Source of the DNA: Flavobacteriaceae bacterium
GTDB lineage: Bacteria > Bacteroidota > Bacteroidia > Flavobacteriales > Flavobacteriaceae
Length of the DNA stretch: 43,464 bases
Assembly (NCBI GenBank): GCA_018672145.1
Contig: JABHGH010000006.1
Span: 1 to 43,464 of the forward strand
Direction of reading: 5' to 3'
Part shown: piece by piece, positions 9,183-17,758 of the stretch
Layout: each line of letters opens with the position of its first letter
Position numbering within the stretch: the first letter of the stretch is position 1
Made by a program: the position numbers and the translations under genes
Notes under the pieces: model-generated
Told to the model about the DNA's origin: nothing
The model's database searches: none
Seen by the model: only the letters and a program-made list of their open reading frames with translations

Positions 9183-10034
9183 ATGCGTTTAATTGTTGAT
9201 AGTGGCTCAACAAAAACAGACTGGATAGCTATTGATGATTCGGGTAAAATCTTATTAGAAACCCAAACACTTGGTCTGAACCCTCAGGTTCTCTCCGAGG
9301 CTATTGTTGAGGAACGGATCATCAACAATTACGAGCTTTATCGTATTCGCAATGAAGTCGATTCGACCTATTTCTATGGAGCAGGTTGCGGTACAGAACC
9401 ACCACGAAAATTGATGGAGGGTGTTTTGAAGTCTATTTTTCAGAACGCCACAGTTACTGTAAAGGAAGACACCTATGCTGCTGTGTATGCTACTACAGAT
9501 CCAGGTGAGCCAAGCGTAGTTTGTATCATTGGAACAGGATCTAATTGTAGTTTATATGATGGGGAAGCTGTTCATCAGAAAATCACTTCCTTAGGATACA
9601 TTTTGATGGATGACGCGAGTGGTAATTATTTCGGGCGTCAGTTGCTTCGAGATTTTTATTTCAACAAAATTCCAAAGTCATTGGCGGAGTCTTTTGCCGA
9701 AGAGTTCAATTTAGGTGCTGAGGAGATTAAAACGAATTTGTACAAAAAATCAAATCCAAACACATATTTGGCAACTTTTGCCAAGTTTGTGATTGTTCAC
9801 AAGAATGAGCCTTATATACAGGCTTTAATCAATAAAGGTTTAGGTTTGTTTATTGAGAATCAAATCCTGCAATTTGAGAAAGTGAAAGAGTTGCCAATCC
9901 ACTTTATTGGCTCAATTGCCTATTTCTTAAAAGAAGAACTTTCGCTAAAATTAGATTCTTATGGTTTGAAGCTTGGTAAGATTCTCAAAAAGCCAATCGA
10001 AGGACTTGTTTCTTACCACCAGTCTACAAACTAG
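9183..10034 (+). CDS. BadF/BadG/BcrA/BcrD ATPase-family sugar kinase (N-acetylglucosamine kinase-like)
   Basis: This 283-residue protein has the actin-fold ATPase motifs of N-acetylglucosamine kinase-like proteins: phosphate-1 'VDSGSTKTDW' at 5-14, phosphate-2 'CIIGTGSNC' near 115-123, and a short adenosine-type 'FIGSIAYFL' near 240. GlcNAc kinases make GlcNAc 6-phosphate during amino-sugar or cell-wall recycling. The substrate is inferred from family and from the gene's place behind pfkA and gap; other sugars are possible. Its stop codon shares the palindrome CTAG (10031-10034) with the stop of the opposing ridA. Confidence 0.78.
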   Translation: MRLIVDSGSTKTDWIAIDDSGKILLETQTLGLNPQVLSEAIVEERIINNYELYRIRNEVDSTYFYGAGCGTEPPRKLMEGVLKSIFQNATVTVKEDTYAAVYATTDPGEPSVVCIIGTGSNCSLYDGEAVHQKITSLGYILMDDASGNYFGRQLLRDFYFNKIPKSLAESFAEEFNLGAEEIKTNLYKKSNPNTYLATFAKFVIVHKNEPYIQALINKGLGLFIENQILQFEKVKELPIHFIGSIAYFLKEELSLKLDSYGLKLGKILKKPIEGLVSYHQSTN

Positions 10035-10411
10035 AGCACGGCAACTACAGATATTTCGACGTTTACACTTTTTGGTAGCCCAGCGACCTCAACGGTTTCT
10101 CGTGCTGGCGCAGTTTTATCGTTGAAAAAACGGCTATACTCTTCGTTGACCGCGACAAAGTCATTCATGTTAGACAAGTAAATTGTTGTCTTAACAACAT
10201 TATCAAAATTCATCGTAGCCGCATCTAATACGGCAGCAATATTTTTCATCACTTGTTTTGTTTCAGCAATAATATTATCATTGACCAAAGTCATCGTTTT
10301 TGGATCAAGAGCAATTTGCCCACTTGCATACAAAGTGTTATTGACAAGGACGGCTTGATTGTAAGGTCCAATAGGTGCTGGTGCATCTGCTGTTTGAATA
10401 ATTGTTTTCAT
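10031..10411 (-). CDS. ridA: RidA family enamine/imine deaminase
   Basis: RidA proteins hydrolyse reactive 2-aminoacrylate and related enamines or imines formed by PLP enzymes. The 126 residues fit the family, beginning 'TADAPAPIGPYNQAV' and ending with the signature 'PARETVEVAGLPK...VEISVVAV'. The arginine in 'PAR' corresponds to the catalytic Arg105 of well-studied members. The gene starts 9 bases after the lptD stop and is probably cotranscribed with it; no functional link is evident. Confidence 0.92.
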   Translation of the reverse strand: MKTIIQTADAPAPIGPYNQAVLVNNTLYASGQIALDPKTMTLVNDNIIAETKQVMKNIAAVLDAATMNFDNVVKTTIYLSNMNDFVAVNEEYSRFFNDKTAPARETVEVAGLPKSVNVEISVVAVL

Positions 10412-10420
10412 AAAAATATA

Positions 10421-13048
10421 CTAAAGGTTTTTATCTAGCTCTCTTCGTTTGTCATATTTTAAGTCTCTAAGGAAGCCGCTACGGACTCCAATAAAAAAGA
10501 ACCAAGATTGTCGATCACCAAAAGGTGTCCAGGCAAGATTCATGACCCAGCTATCTAAATCACGTTCTATTCTAAAGTTGGTGTATGTAACTCCCTTGTT
10601 TTTAAAATCATACCCAGTCGAGACACCTACGTCCCATTTTGGCGTTAAACCAACTTGACCAGATATCATCAAGGAGTTGTTTGAAATTTCTCTGTTTCGC
10701 TTTGCGTTGGCATAGGTCAAGCTATGACGTAAATTAATCTTCCAAGGAATTTTTGTTCGATAAAAAGTATCTTCTTCCTCTTTTTCAATGTCCTTTGTAC
10801 TACTTGACTCCGCAGTGAATTGCCGGTCGCTAAAATCCTCACTACCACCAAAGAGCGAATTACCTTCTTTTTGAATGTTTTGTGTAGAAGATGATTTTGG
10901 TGATGAGCCACTTGAGCTCTCAAAACGATATCCCCAGTTCATGTTTGCACTCGTCATTCGAAATAATGCCCCGCCATCATTGATGTTGAAGTCTGCAATT
11001 CTTCGTCCATTATTATCAATTGCGTAGGGGTCAAAAGTCGCTCCTAGATTGATGCTTATTTTGTTTTCCAATAACGGAATGACGGTTGACATACGAACAG
11101 GACTCCAATGAAGAGAATCAGCTTCTACATTGTAACTACTTGAAAAGTTTAAATTGTTGAGCAACTTAATCTTTTTCGGTTCCATTGTTAAGGAATCTTT
11201 GTCCCGCACTTTGGCTTCTATTCCATTTCGAACAGCAAAGTTTAATGATCTCGACTTGGTATTTCCAGGCTGCCCGTACATACTACCCTCAAAACGAGTG
11301 TAGTCTCTTGTGTTCCCTTCAGCATCAATGATATACTCATCATAATATTTTTCAAAACTTGGCGATTCACTGTAGCCCACATTTGCATTGATGACGTGGC
11401 GGATAGATTGAATTTTTGAATCCTCCTTAAAGTTAAATATTCCATACAAGGTCGTGCTCATACTAGCACTATAATTGTACTTATTAAACCTATCAAACCC
11501 CTGAATGGTGTCTTGAGCAACTGTAGCATCTAAAGAAGTCGAGTAATCATTTTTCTTTATCGTGTTGAAAACCCAAACGTCTTCATAATTACCTCCAACA
11601 CTGAAGTTAAAGTGTTTAGCGATTTTAAATGTTGTACTTAATGGGATTTGATGTCTGAATCCACTTTTTGCATCATCAAACATTTTTGATGTCAGAAAAT
11701 CGTCATCTGTCATTTGAAGGCGATTTTCCCCTCGTATGCTATATTGAAAATTTAAATTTTGGAGTATTCCCTTCTTAACTCCCGTTCTTTTAGCAAATGG
11801 GTAAATCCTTTCCATGCTTGCTTGAAAGCTGGGCAGCGTCATATTTACCGATTGAGTTCTTGTATTCTGACTATGTGAGGCAGATAAAGAAAAATTGACA
11901 GAAGGGTATTTAGGAAACGTTTTGGAATACGAAATCGAAGACGACAGCGTGTTGTTTAAGAAGTTGCCCGTGTTGATTTGATTAAGGGATTCTCTAAAGT
12001 AGGTACTACTTCCCAAGTTTACAGATGCCGAAAAACGACTATTGGGATTCGATTTTGCGTCTTTACTGTGTGACCATCTGAAATTGTAGATCGAGCTTTT
12101 TGAATAGTCTGGCAGCCCTCGTTCTCCTCTAATAAGGTTTTCAAACCGAAAAGCTAAATTTCCTCGGTATTTATAATTTCTTTTGTATGAGGACTCAACA
12201 CGTAAACCAAAGCTTCCATTGGTGTAGTAATCACCGAGAAGAGTTAAGTCAAAATAGTCGCTCGCTGCAATGTAGTATCCGCCATTTTGCATAAAATATC
12301 CACGCCTAAAATTCTCTCCTATGGTTGGGAATACAATGCCACTTTCTCTGTTTTGCGACATTGGAAAATAGGCAAATGGAAGATAAATTGGCGTAGGTAC
12401 ATCAGCGATGTAAAGCTGGTTTCCGCTTGCTATAATTTTTTTCTTTGGAACAAACTTTCCCTTTCGAATCCGAACATAATACTCCGGATCATCAACATTT
12501 TTTGAGGTGGTAATTCGAGCGTCTTTAATGAAATAAACGGAGTCATTCTCTTTTTTGGTGGCACGCGCTAACACATTCATGCCTTGCTGTTCGCTTCGGG
12601 AGTTCCAAATAATCGCTTTTTTGTTATTAAAATTAAATTTCAACGAGTCTGGAAACACTTGATTGCCGTTTTGTTTAAACGATGGAAACTGAACATATTG
12701 CCCCGTTGAGTCTTTTAGAGGCTTTGCAAAAACAATATTTGTATTATAATCGAGTTCAATAACACCTGACTTTAGCTCGGTGTCTTGATAATACAATTCG
12801 GCTTGATCGTACAGCATCATGACTTTGTTGGCGCGATCAATCGTGATGTAGCCGGCGGCATTTCTTTTGATCTTGTCAAGTAGTCGTGCTTGTTTGGCGG
12901 GTATACTGTCATTGACAGATGAAGAATCTATTTCTGATTTGTTTCCTGACTCGACAAGGTCTTGGGCAAACGCACAAAAAAAAGTCGACATAATAATCAA
13001 CAAGCAGGATGTAAGTCGAAATGATTGAATATGTATTACTTTTGTCAA
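10421..13048 (-). CDS. lptD: LPS-assembly outer membrane protein LptD
   Basis: The product has a signal peptide, an N-terminal OstA-like domain (about residues 60-215) and a large C-terminal barrel ending 'WFFFIGVRSGFLRDLKYDKRREL'. 'PTPIYLPFAYFPMS' and 'ESGIVFPTIGENFRRGYFMQNGGYY' match LptD at the domain junction. LptD inserts lipopolysaccharide into the outer leaflet. An ATG at 13105 would give 894 residues but 19 extra residues before the signal peptide and an overlap with the divergent amidase. I prefer the TTG at 13048 (875 residues, beginning MTKVIHIQSFRLTSCLLII), with a TAnnTTTG element just upstream. Confidence 0.88.
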   Translation of the reverse strand: MTKVIHIQSFRLTSCLLIIMSTFFCAFAQDLVESGNKSEIDSSSVNDSIPAKQARLLDKIKRNAAGYITIDRANKVMMLYDQAELYYQDTELKSGVIELDYNTNIVFAKPLKDSTGQYVQFPSFKQNGNQVFPDSLKFNFNNKKAIIWNSRSEQQGMNVLARATKKENDSVYFIKDARITTSKNVDDPEYYVRIRKGKFVPKKKIIASGNQLYIADVPTPIYLPFAYFPMSQNRESGIVFPTIGENFRRGYFMQNGGYYIAASDYFDLTLLGDYYTNGSFGLRVESSYKRNYKYRGNLAFRFENLIRGERGLPDYSKSSIYNFRWSHSKDAKSNPNSRFSASVNLGSSTYFRESLNQINTGNFLNNTLSSSISYSKTFPKYPSVNFSLSASHSQNTRTQSVNMTLPSFQASMERIYPFAKRTGVKKGILQNLNFQYSIRGENRLQMTDDDFLTSKMFDDAKSGFRHQIPLSTTFKIAKHFNFSVGGNYEDVWVFNTIKKNDYSTSLDATVAQDTIQGFDRFNKYNYSASMSTTLYGIFNFKEDSKIQSIRHVINANVGYSESPSFEKYYDEYIIDAEGNTRDYTRFEGSMYGQPGNTKSRSLNFAVRNGIEAKVRDKDSLTMEPKKIKLLNNLNFSSSYNVEADSLHWSPVRMSTVIPLLENKISINLGATFDPYAIDNNGRRIADFNINDGGALFRMTSANMNWGYRFESSSGSSPKSSSTQNIQKEGNSLFGGSEDFSDRQFTAESSSTKDIEKEEEDTFYRTKIPWKINLRHSLTYANAKRNREISNNSLMISGQVGLTPKWDVGVSTGYDFKNKGVTYTNFRIERDLDSWVMNLAWTPFGDRQSWFFFIGVRSGFLRDLKYDKRRELDKNL
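13037..13044 (+). promoter_or_regulatory. Candidate -7 element of the amidase-bshA operon
   Basis: TACTTTTG matches TAnnTTTG exactly. It would start transcription near 13050, about 11 bases before the preferred GTG start of the amidase. It lies inside the first codons of the divergent lptD. A TTG at the expected -33 distance is missing, so this is tentative. Confidence 0.33.
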
Positions 13049-13060
13049 AAGCCCCTTTTT

Positions 13061-14185
13061 GTGGAATTCAAAAATACGACTATTTTTTTGGGAAATATTG
13101 TTCATTTACTTCTTGCGTTATCCTTTGTTGTGATCAGTTCAACAATGCTATACTCACAAAACACTGTTTCTAAGGACAAGTTTACTGTTGTTCTTGACGC
13201 TGGCCACGGAGGGAAAGACTCTGGTAATCGAGGAAATCAGTATTATGAAAAGCATATTGTTCTTAAAGTAGTACTCAAAATCGGTGCCATATTGAGTAAG
13301 GATCCTAACATTGACGTAATCTACACTCGAAAAAGTGATGTTTTTATTCCATTAAACAAACGGGCTGATATTGCAAATACTGCTAAAGCAGATTTGTTTG
13401 TTTCCATTCATTGTGACGCTCATACCTCCAATGCGTATGGTGCTGGAACTTTTGTTCTGGGATTGCATGAGAATGATCGAAATTTTAGAATTGCTCAAAA
13501 AGAGAATTCGGTGATTTTTCTCGAGGAAAATTACGAAAAGAAATACGACGGATTTGACCCCAATAATCCAGAGTCAGTAATCAGTTTAGTACTTATGCAA
13601 GAAACTTATCTCGACCAAAGTATTCAAGCAGCAAATACAATTCAGCAGAGTTTTGTTCAAAACCTAAAACGTAAAAATCGAACGGTAAAACAGGCAGGAT
13701 TTTTGGTTCTACGTAACACATATATGCCTAGTGTTTTGGTTGAACTTGGGTTTCTCACAAACAAAAAAGAGGGTGCTTATCTCAACTCTTCAAAAGGTCA
13801 AGAGGACATGAGTAAGGCCATATCGAAAGCGGTTTTGAGGTATAAAAAACTTTTAGAGTCTAACCTGCAAAATGAGATTGTTTTTGACAATTCATCCGAT
13901 GAGCCTAAAATTGATGAGACTTTTCAAGATTATATATTTCGTGTTCAAATTTCAGCCAGCAAAACTAAAGTGGAGGCAAAGTCATACAATTTTAAAGGGC
14001 TTTCTCCACTTACGAGGATCAAAAGCGGTACCCTACACAAGTATTTTCTTGGGAATGAAAAGTCTTATGAAGCGGCGCAATCCCTTAGGAAACAAGCTAT
14101 TGATCAGGGATTTAGCGGAAGTTTTGTGGTTGTGTTCAAAGGGGATCAGATTGTGCCGCTCTCAGATGTGTTAAAAAGAAATTAG
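13061..14185 (+). CDS. N-acetylmuramoyl-L-alanine amidase (Amidase_3) with C-terminal SPOR-like domain
   Basis: This is a secreted zinc amidase that cleaves the bond between MurNAc and the stem peptide. After a signal peptide ending near 'SSTMLYSQ' comes the Amidase_3 domain: zinc ligands in 'VLDAGHGGKD', 'YEKHIVLK' and 'SIHCDAH', and the catalytic glutamate in 'SVLVELGFLTNKKEG'. The last 80 or so residues ('YIFRVQISASKTK...GSFVVVFKGDQIVPL') resemble a SPOR domain, which binds denuded glycan at division sites. The frame opens at TTG 13025 and ATG 13031, but GTG 13061 gives a compact signal peptide with a lysine at residue 4; TTG 13088 is another option. It heads the long plus-strand run to bshA. 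Confidence 0.88.
   Translation: MEFKNTTIFLGNIVHLLLALSFVVISSTMLYSQNTVSKDKFTVVLDAGHGGKDSGNRGNQYYEKHIVLKVVLKIGAILSKDPNIDVIYTRKSDVFIPLNKRADIANTAKADLFVSIHCDAHTSNAYGAGTFVLGLHENDRNFRIAQKENSVIFLEENYEKKYDGFDPNNPESVISLVLMQETYLDQSIQAANTIQQSFVQNLKRKNRTVKQAGFLVLRNTYMPSVLVELGFLTNKKEGAYLNSSKGQEDMSKAISKAVLRYKKLLESNLQNEIVFDNSSDEPKIDETFQDYIFRVQISASKTKVEAKSYNFKGLSPLTRIKSGTLHKYFLGNEKSYEAAQSLRKQAIDQGFSGSFVVVFKGDQIVPLSDVLKRN
13069..13076 (-). promoter_or_regulatory. Candidate -7 element of the lptD promoter
   Basis: The minus strand reads TATTTTTG, an exact TAnnTTTG match, placed so that transcription would start near 13063, about 15 bases before the TTG start of lptD at 13048. If the upstream ATG at 13105 were the true lptD start, this element would lie inside the coding region. 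Confidence 0.4.
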
Positions 14186-14242
14186 ATCCTTCTTTTGCTA
14201 CCCAAATTATATGCTTATTTTTAACCCTTAAACGCTATCCTC

Positions 14243-15187
14243 GTGAAACTCTCAAAAGAAATCAAAACCGCAATATTTGTATTGACTGGTTTTGCCTTGT
14301 TTATCGTTGGGTTTAACTACCTCAAATCAAATGATATTTTTGTGCGGGATAATATTTTCCATGCTGTTTATGACAATGTAGAAGGGCTTATTGTGGGAAC
14401 GCCAGTGACCATTCATGGGCTTCAAGTTGGTGCCGTAGATAAAATTAATTTATTGCAAGGTAATAATGGTCTGTTGGTTCGTTTCCGAGTCGATGATCAA
14501 TATAGATTTTCAAAAAACAGCATCGTTAAAATCTATGAGGCAGGTTTGATTGGAGGTAAATCTTTGGCGATAGATCCCATGAATGATGGAGCATCAAGTG
14601 CTCAGTCGGGAGACACCTTACAGGGAATCATTGAACCGGGCCTTACCAAACTGGTGAATGACAAGCTCACTCCATTGCAAGATAAAATTGAAAGCATGAT
14701 TCATAACGCTGATTCTCTTTTACTGTCTTTCAATAACATTATTGACGCAAGTGCGCAACAACAAATCAAATCGTCAATTTCGGATTTAAATCTTGCGGCG
14801 TCTCATTTTAGTTCGATGAGCTCTTATTTAAACACCTCATTAACAGATGAAAATGGCAAACTGAAAAAAACATTTGACAACTTAGCGTTACTTTCTGATG
14901 ATTTGACTAAAGTTTCTTCGTCAATGACAAATGCCAACCTTGGCGCTACCTTTACTGACCTTGGTCATGCAGTCCAAGATTTATCAAGCATACTTGCAAA
15001 ATTAGATGAAGGGGAAGGCTCTTTGGGTAAGATCATCACTAAAGATGATTTGCACGACTCTTTGGAAGAGACTAATCAACAAATTCAACTGCTTTTGGAG
15101 GACATGCGTCTGAACCCAAAGCGTTATGTCCACTTTTCCCTTTTTGGAAAAAAGCAAGTAAAATACGAATCACCTGATCAACAATAA
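14243..15187 (+). CDS. MlaD/MCE family lipid-transport substrate-binding protein
   Basis: A 314-residue membrane-anchored periplasmic protein: one N-terminal transmembrane segment (about 8-24), an MCE domain (about 37-115; 'HAVYDNVEGLIVGTPVTIHG'), then a helical, coiled-coil-like tail. MlaD-type proteins form hexameric rings that carry phospholipids between membranes with an MlaFE ABC transporter; no permease or ATPase gene lies nearby, so they must be encoded elsewhere. The start is a GTG at 14243, supported by the following 'KLSKEIKTAIFVLTGFALF'. A 57-base gap separates it from the amidase. Confidence 0.87.
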   Translation: MKLSKEIKTAIFVLTGFALFIVGFNYLKSNDIFVRDNIFHAVYDNVEGLIVGTPVTIHGLQVGAVDKINLLQGNNGLLVRFRVDDQYRFSKNSIVKIYEAGLIGGKSLAIDPMNDGASSAQSGDTLQGIIEPGLTKLVNDKLTPLQDKIESMIHNADSLLLSFNNIIDASAQQQIKSSISDLNLAASHFSSMSSYLNTSLTDENGKLKKTFDNLALLSDDLTKVSSSMTNANLGATFTDLGHAVQDLSSILAKLDEGEGSLGKIITKDDLHDSLEETNQQIQLLLEDMRLNPKRYVHFSLFGKKQVKYESPDQQ

Positions 15188-15207
15188 ATATATAGACATC
15201 TGCCATA

Positions 15208-16521
15208 GTGAATAGTAGTAATGTAATTTTTGCGATATTATTTTTAATGGCTGTTGGTTTATTTACGCGTAATATTTTGCGAATTATCCGAAATATTAGA
15301 CTTGGCCATGCAATTGATCGATCAGATCGTAAATCTGACCGTTGGAAACACATGGCACGTCTTGCATTAGGACAATCTAAAATGACCGTGCGTCCTATCG
15401 CAGGCCTTTTGCATATTATTGTCTATGTAGGCTTTGTTGTCATTAACATTGAATTGTTGGAAATCATTCTTGATGGCTTTTTAGGAACACATCGTGTTTT
15501 GGCCCCTTATCTGGGAAGTGCCTATGACGTTCTTATTTCTGTTTTTGAGGTTTTTGCCCTATTGGTTATTGTTGCTGTGACTCTCTTTTGGCTTCGAAGA
15601 AACGCTCTGCGAATAAGCCGATTTTGGAAGCCTGAAATGAAAGGCTGGCCAAAAAAAGATGCGGATTATATTTTATATATCGAATTGGTGTTGATGTTTT
15701 TGTTTTTAACAATGAATGCATCTGATTTTTGGTTGCAACAATACAGTCAAGATGCTAGCTATGTTCAAGCAGGTCGTTTTCCTGTCAGTAGTTGGATTAC
15801 CCCCCTGTTTGATGGAATGCAAGTTTCGTCTGTGATTCTTGTTGAGCGTATTGCTTGGTGGATGCACATTATAGGTATTTTTGCTTTTTTGAATTATCTC
15901 TATTACTCTAAACACCTGCACATTCTGCTAGCCTTCCCGAATACCTTTTATGCAAATCTAAATCCCCTTGGTCGTTTTTCTCACTCTGAAACGGTTGCCA
16001 ATGAAGTAAAGCTCATGCTAGATCCGAGTGCCGATCCTTACGCAACACCATCACCAACTAGCGAGCCAAGTACTTTTGGCGCTGCAGATGTCACAGATTT
16101 ACATCGAGTCCAACTCCTTAACGCCTACAGTTGCACCGAATGTGGCCGTTGCACAGACGAATGCCCTGCAAATCAAACAGGTAAAAAACTATCCCCACGA
16201 AAAATCATGATGGACACTCGTGATCGTCTAGAAAGCGTTGGGAAGCTTTTAAACAAGGGGTTGCCGATTGACGACAATACTCTTCTTGACAATTATGTTT
16301 CAAGAGAAGAGCTATGGGCGTGTACCACATGCAACGCTTGTGTAGAGGCATGCCCAATTTCCATTGATCCACTATCGATCATAATGGACATGCGACAATA
16401 CTTGGTTATGGAGCAGTCATCAGCTCCAACTGAATTAAATGCAATGATGACTAATATTGAAAATAATGGAGCTCCTTGGCCTTTTAATCAACAAGATCGG
16501 TTAAAATGGAGCAAAGAATAA
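15208..16521 (+). CDS. Membrane-bound 4Fe-4S dicluster protein (NarI/HdrC-like)
   Basis: This 437-residue protein joins about five transmembrane segments (roughly 4-20, 66-90, 105-130, 155-172, 207-232) to a cytosolic domain with two 4Fe-4S motifs: Cys309/312/315/319 and Cys372/375/378/382. Histidines inside or near the membrane (69, 220, 236, 238) could bind heme b, as in nitrate reductase gamma-like subunits. It probably moves electrons between a cytosolic partner and the quinone pool. The obvious partner is the CCG-domain protein two genes on, as in heterodisulfide reductase, LutAB and GlcF-type complexes. The start is a GTG at 15208, 20 bases after mlaD. Substrate unknown. Confidence 0.83.
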   Translation: MNSSNVIFAILFLMAVGLFTRNILRIIRNIRLGHAIDRSDRKSDRWKHMARLALGQSKMTVRPIAGLLHIIVYVGFVVINIELLEIILDGFLGTHRVLAPYLGSAYDVLISVFEVFALLVIVAVTLFWLRRNALRISRFWKPEMKGWPKKDADYILYIELVLMFLFLTMNASDFWLQQYSQDASYVQAGRFPVSSWITPLFDGMQVSSVILVERIAWWMHIIGIFAFLNYLYYSKHLHILLAFPNTFYANLNPLGRFSHSETVANEVKLMLDPSADPYATPSPTSEPSTFGAADVTDLHRVQLLNAYSCTECGRCTDECPANQTGKKLSPRKIMMDTRDRLESVGKLLNKGLPIDDNTLLDNYVSREELWACTTCNACVEACPISIDPLSIIMDMRQYLVMEQSSAPTELNAMMTNIENNGAPWPFNQQDRLKWSKE

Positions 16522-16530
16522 CAAATAATT

Positions 16531-16977
16531 ATGGAACAAAAAGACGTAGATAAATTATTAAGCGAGAAGCTAGAAAATGGCGAAAGTGTGAGTCCTGTGT
16601 TACCGGGTGGTGTCAAGAATTATTTGATTGATATTGATGGAACAATTTGTGATGACATTCCCAATGAAAATCCTGAAAGAATGGCCACTGCTCAGCTTTA
16701 TCCAGATGCTTTGAAAACTCTAAATAGATGGTATGACGAAGGGCACATTATTTGCTTTTTTACATCAAGAACGGAGGATCACAGAGAAGTAACCGAAGAA
16801 TGGCTAAAGACAAACGGCTTTCACTATCACAGTTTACTTATGGGTAAGCCACGTGGAGGAAACTACCATTGGATTGACAACCACCTTGTAAAAGCAACTC
16901 GCTACAATGGAAAGTTTACGGACTTAATTGACAAGGAAGTGACGATTCAAGTTTTTGACGATGGACAATATGACTAA
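16531..16977 (+). CDS. HAD-family phosphatase-like protein
   Basis: A 148-residue protein with the HAD nucleophile motif 'YLIDIDGTICDD' near residues 31-42, a motif II 'FFTSRT' near 76-81, and 'KPRGGNYHWIDN' plus later acidic residues in place of motifs III/IV. It is probably a small phosphohydrolase; the substrate is unknown. I recall homologues in flavobacterial genomes carrying the name phosphoheptose isomerase, which the sequence does not support. The gene sits exactly between the two Fe-S genes, 9 bases after the first and overlapping the start of the second, so it is translated with them. Confidence 0.75.
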   Translation: MEQKDVDKLLSEKLENGESVSPVLPGGVKNYLIDIDGTICDDIPNENPERMATAQLYPDALKTLNRWYDEGHIICFFTSRTEDHREVTEEWLKTNGFHYHSLLMGKPRGGNYHWIDNHLVKATRYNGKFTDLIDKEVTIQVFDDGQYD

Positions 16978-17755
16978 TTCAGTACAAACCATGGCCGAAT
17001 GGAACCAGGCGGGTAAATCGCCTGAGGTTCTTTTTTGGGTTGGTTGTGCTGGGAGTTTTGATGACCGATCAAAGAAGATCACCAAAGCTTTTGTCGAATT
17101 ACTTCAACGAGCAAATGTCTCATTTGCTGTTTTGGGACCTGAGGAAAGTTGCAGTGGTGACCCAGCAAAAAGAGCAGGGAATGAATTTCTGTTTCAGATG
17201 CAGGCCTCTACTAATATTAAAACTCTAAACCGTTATAGCGTCAAGAAAATTGTAACAGCTTGCCCGCACTGCTTTAACACGATTAAGAATGAATATCCTC
17301 AGCTTGGTGGTACTTATGAGGTTTTGCATCATACCCAGTTTTTAAATCATTTGGTAGAGGAAGGTCGCTTAGAGATTGATGAAAATACTTATAAAGGTAA
17401 AAAGATCACGTTTCATGACCCTTGCTATCTAGGGCGTGCCAATAATGAGTATAATGCACCTAGATCACTTATCACAAAGTTAAAAGCCGAGTTGGTCGAA
17501 ATGAAGAGCTGTAAGGAAAAAGGTCTTTGCTGTGGCGCCGGTGGTGCACAAATGTTCAAAGATGCCGAAAAAGGGAATAAGGAGGTTAACATTGAACGAA
17601 CTGAGCAAGCGCTCGACACAAACACAGAAGTCATTGCAGCGGGTTGTCCTTTTTGCAACACGATGCTTCACGATGGTGTTAAAAACAAAGAAAAAGAGAG
17701 CAAAGTTGCTGTCATGGATGTTGCTCAATTGCTCGCACAAACCGAATCACTGTAA
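16970..17755 (+). CDS. CCG-domain (HdrB/LutA-like) Fe-S binding protein
   Basis: A soluble protein of 261 residues (from ATG 16970) with two cysteine-rich repeats. The first has 'WVGCAGSFDDR', the cysteine in 'EESCSGDPAKR', and 'ACPHCFN'. The second has 'FHDPCYLGR', 'GLCCGAGG' and 'AGCPFCN'. This CCG pattern binds unusual Fe-S clusters in HdrB and accepts or donates electrons in LutA/GlcF-type dehydrogenases. It is likely the cytosolic partner of the membrane dicluster protein. Starts at TTG 16955 and ATG 16961 are also in frame; ATG 16970 overlaps the preceding gene by only 8 bases and gives the natural 'MTNSVQTMAEW' beginning. Confidence 0.87.
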   Translation: MTNSVQTMAEWNQAGKSPEVLFWVGCAGSFDDRSKKITKAFVELLQRANVSFAVLGPEESCSGDPAKRAGNEFLFQMQASTNIKTLNRYSVKKIVTACPHCFNTIKNEYPQLGGTYEVLHHTQFLNHLVEEGRLEIDENTYKGKKITFHDPCYLGRANNEYNAPRSLITKLKAELVEMKSCKEKGLCCGAGGAQMFKDAEKGNKEVNIERTEQALDTNTEVIAAGCPFCNTMLHDGVKNKEKESKVAVMDVAQLLAQTESL

Positions 17756-17758
17756 GAG

